Part shown: positions 15,653-17,303 of the stretch, piece by piece
Layout: the number at the start of each line of letters is the position of its first letter
Numbering within the stretch: position 1 is the stretch's first letter
Source of the DNA: JAXDLK01 sp034666665
GTDB lineage: Bacteria > Desulfobacterota > Binatia > JACPRU01
NCBI GenBank assembly: GCA_034666665.1
Contig: JAXDLK010000321.1
Coordinates: 1-17,303 of the forward strand
Length of the DNA: 17,303 nt
Direction of reading: 5' to 3'
The notes under the pieces: model-generated
Database searches by the model: none
The model's input: the letters and a program-made list of their open reading frames with translations, nothing else
What the model was told of the DNA's origin: nothing
Translations under genes and position numbers: made by a program

Positions 15653-17303
15653 TCATCGTGCGGCGCCCGCTGATTCCCGCGGTAGCCGCGCGAGAGCTTC
15701 GATCGCCGGACCGTAGGCGGGATCGATCGCCAGACAGGTACGCCATTCGGCGCCTGCCAGCCGGGGGAGGCCGAGCGACTGGTAGATGGCGGCCAGAGCT
15801 GCGTGCGGGGCGGCGTCGGCACGAGCGCCGCGAACGACGGAGAGCAGCGCGAGCATGGCCGCTGCGCGATCCCCTCGGCGAAGCGCGAGCTCCGCGCGCG
15901 TCCGGGCGTCCTCGGCCGAGACGGACGCGGATGCGACCCGCGGACCCAGGCGGTCGATCGCAGCACGCAGTCGCATGCGGCGCTCCCCACTGGGGAGCGT
16001 CTCGACCGCCCGCACGGAATCGGCGAGCGCCGCCGCGGCGTCACCGTCGGCCTCGTGCCACTCGGCTCGATTCTCGTACACGCCGGCGAGGATCGCGCGG
16101 GCGCGGAGAAAGCGCGGGGCACGGGCGAGGATGGCCTCCAGGTCCGTGATCGCCGTCTCGTACCACTGCCGCTTCGGGACGTAGACGACCGTCGGTCGCC
16201 TGCGATCGGCGACGCGGGTGGAGAAGCGGTAGACGAGGATCGAGCCGCCGACACGATCGACCGGCCGGTAGCGATCGAGCCAGTGAAAGCGCACGCCCGG
16301 CACTTCGGCGAGGATCGAGCTCCTCTGCAGGTGCGACGCCCCCGCGAAGTAGGTGACGCCCTCTTCGGGCCACACGGCGTCGCGAAGCGTCGCCTCGGCG
16401 AGGTCGATGCCGTACGCCGCGGCAGGGAGCGGCTCGAATGCGAAGAGGCGTGCCCGATCCGGGCGAGATCGCGCGAGGTATTCGCGAAGCCGGTAGTAGT
16501 CCTGTCCCCACTCGATGTTGGAGTCGTCGAGGTACTCCATCCCGTGCTCGGTGCCGCCGGCGAGCTCGTTGAAGTAGGAGAGAAAATGGGGAGCGGCGCG
16601 GAGCGTCCCTGCCGCGTGCCAGAGCGCGAGCGCGACCACCGCCACGCGTGCCGCGGCGCCGCGCTGGCTCAGGCCGCGCGCCGCCGCACCGGTCGAGAGC
16701 AACAGGAACGGGAACACCGGAAGGATGTGTCGTATGCCGATGTTCGCGTGGTTGAATACGCCCGCGGCGTGAAACGCGCCGATCGGCACGAGCACGAACG
16801 CCCAGTCGACCCATGCGCCGCGATCGTGACGGTCGATCGTGGCGAGCGCGGCGAGGAAGAGCAGCAGGACGGGTAGCGGCGTCTTCCAGAGCTGCGCGAA
16901 CAGATAGTACGCGCGAAAGCCGGTTTTCGAATACTCGCCCCGGAGGAATCCCTCCCACTCCGGGTTGAAGTCGGCGTACACCCGCCCGAGTCCCTGCGCA
17001 TAGCGCGTGAGCCCGTGAGGGAAGCCGAAGGCGACCGCGACGAGCAGCGATGAAATCAGCGCCGCCGCCGCGACGAACGCCAGCAGCGCACGCGCGTCGG
17101 GAGCGATCCGCCCGGGCGCGAGCCGCCGCGCCGTCGCCATGACCGCGACGAGGCCCGCGACGATCGCCACGGTCACGAGCCCGGAATACTTCGAGAGCAA
17201 GGCGAGCGCGACGCCGGCGGCGGAGAGGAGCGCATCCGTCGCGCGTGCGCTTCGCGCGAAGCGCCAGAGGCGCCAGACCGCGAGCAGCGTGAAGCAGGCG
17301 AGG
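15653..17303 (-). CDS. GT39/PMT-like membrane glycosyltransferase with C-terminal TPR-like region, 5' end missing
   Basis: The frame stays open to the right edge, so the start and N-terminal catalytic loop lie outside; 549 residues are visible. The first part is a series of hydrophobic segments, including ALALLSKYSGLVTVAIVAGL (the SKYSG element is typical of ArnT/PMT-type transferases), LLAFVAAAALISSLLVAVAF, TPLPVLLLFLAALA and ILPVFPFLLLSTGAA. A periplasmic-type domain follows with FLSYFNELAGG and DDSNIEWGQDYYRLREYL, common in GT39-like proteins. The last 130 residues are helical repeats resembling TPR (RRGDRAAAMLALLSVVRG, AALAAIYQSLGLPRLAGAEW). Such enzymes move sugars from polyprenyl phosphate to envelope acceptors. 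It leads the selD-dinG run. Confidence 0.8.
   Translation of the reverse strand, partial: LACFTLLAVWRLWRFARSARATDALLSAAGVALALLSKYSGLVTVAIVAGLVAVMATARRLAPGRIAPDARALLAFVAAAALISSLLVAVAFGFPHGLTRYAQGLGRVYADFNPEWEGFLRGEYSKTGFRAYYLFAQLWKTPLPVLLLFLAALATIDRHDRGAWVDWAFVLVPIGAFHAAGVFNHANIGIRHILPVFPFLLLSTGAAARGLSQRGAAARVAVVALALWHAAGTLRAAPHFLSYFNELAGGTEHGMEYLDDSNIEWGQDYYRLREYLARSRPDRARLFAFEPLPAAAYGIDLAEATLRDAVWPEEGVTYFAGASHLQRSSILAEVPGVRFHWLDRYRPVDRVGGSILVYRFSTRVADRRRPTVVYVPKRQWYETAITDLEAILARAPRFLRARAILAGVYENRAEWHEADGDAAAALADSVRAVETLPSGERRMRLRAAIDRLGPRVASASVSAEDARTRAELALRRGDRAAAMLALLSVVRGARADAAPHAALAAIYQSLGLPRLAGAEWRTCLAIDPAYGPAIEALARLPRESAGAAR

Overview
The window is GC-rich bacterial chromosome with dense coding and strong G/C preference at third codon positions. 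Nothing marks it as phage or plasmid. The gene mix is a plant/alphaproteobacterial-type glutamate-cysteine ligase, selenocysteine use, LLM-class flavin oxidoreductase, MaoC hydratase, phasin-like protein and arsenosugar-type radical SAM enzyme. It fits a soil- or sediment-type high-GC lineage (deltaproteobacterial, Binatota- or Rokubacteria-like). That placement is inference from gene content only.

Layout. 1-370: 5' part of a MaoC-type hydratase on the minus strand. 371-1031: a gene-poor stretch with one possible small minus-strand gene and a coding-like relic. 1032-2808: a tetR gene and a downstream membrane-anchored SGNH hydrolase, minus strand. They are divergent from an LLM flavin oxidoreductase (2920-4026), and the shared intergenic region holds two related palindromes. 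4114-4854: a phasin-like gene and an XRE regulator, each preceded by a copy of the same palindrome. 4943-6687: a nitrilase-superfamily amidase translationally coupled to a CE4-type deacetylase. 6767-6838: tRNA-Cys. 6932-8320: an AhpD-like protein and ArsS radical SAM enzyme, nearly abutting. 8345-9565: moeA (minus), divergent from glutamate-cysteine ligase (9641-11032) and a small unknown gene. 11402-12294: a secreted Gly/Ala-rich protein and a small unknown protein. 12295-17303: a minus-strand run of a GT39-like membrane glycosyltransferase (cut by the right edge), selD, and a DinG-type helicase.

The main discovery concerns selD. An ordinary reading begins it late, at a GTG near 15424, and loses the catalytic N-terminus. 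Reading through an in-frame TGA at 15506-15508 restores a complete SelD of 358 residues. The TGA falls exactly at the catalytic position (G-Sec-A-A-K-L), and a hairpin with bacterial SECIS geometry lies immediately downstream. This selenophosphate synthetase is therefore itself very probably a selenoprotein, and the organism should decode UGA as selenocysteine.

The second theme is small self-contained regulatory circuits. The tetR/LLM region and the XRE/phasin region each carry two copies of a distinctive inverted repeat, placed as expected for autoregulation plus control of the partner gene. Several genes deal with sulfur, selenium or arsenic chemistry (SelD, ArsS with its AhpD-like partner, glutamate-cysteine ligase, tRNA-Cys), but they do not form one operon.
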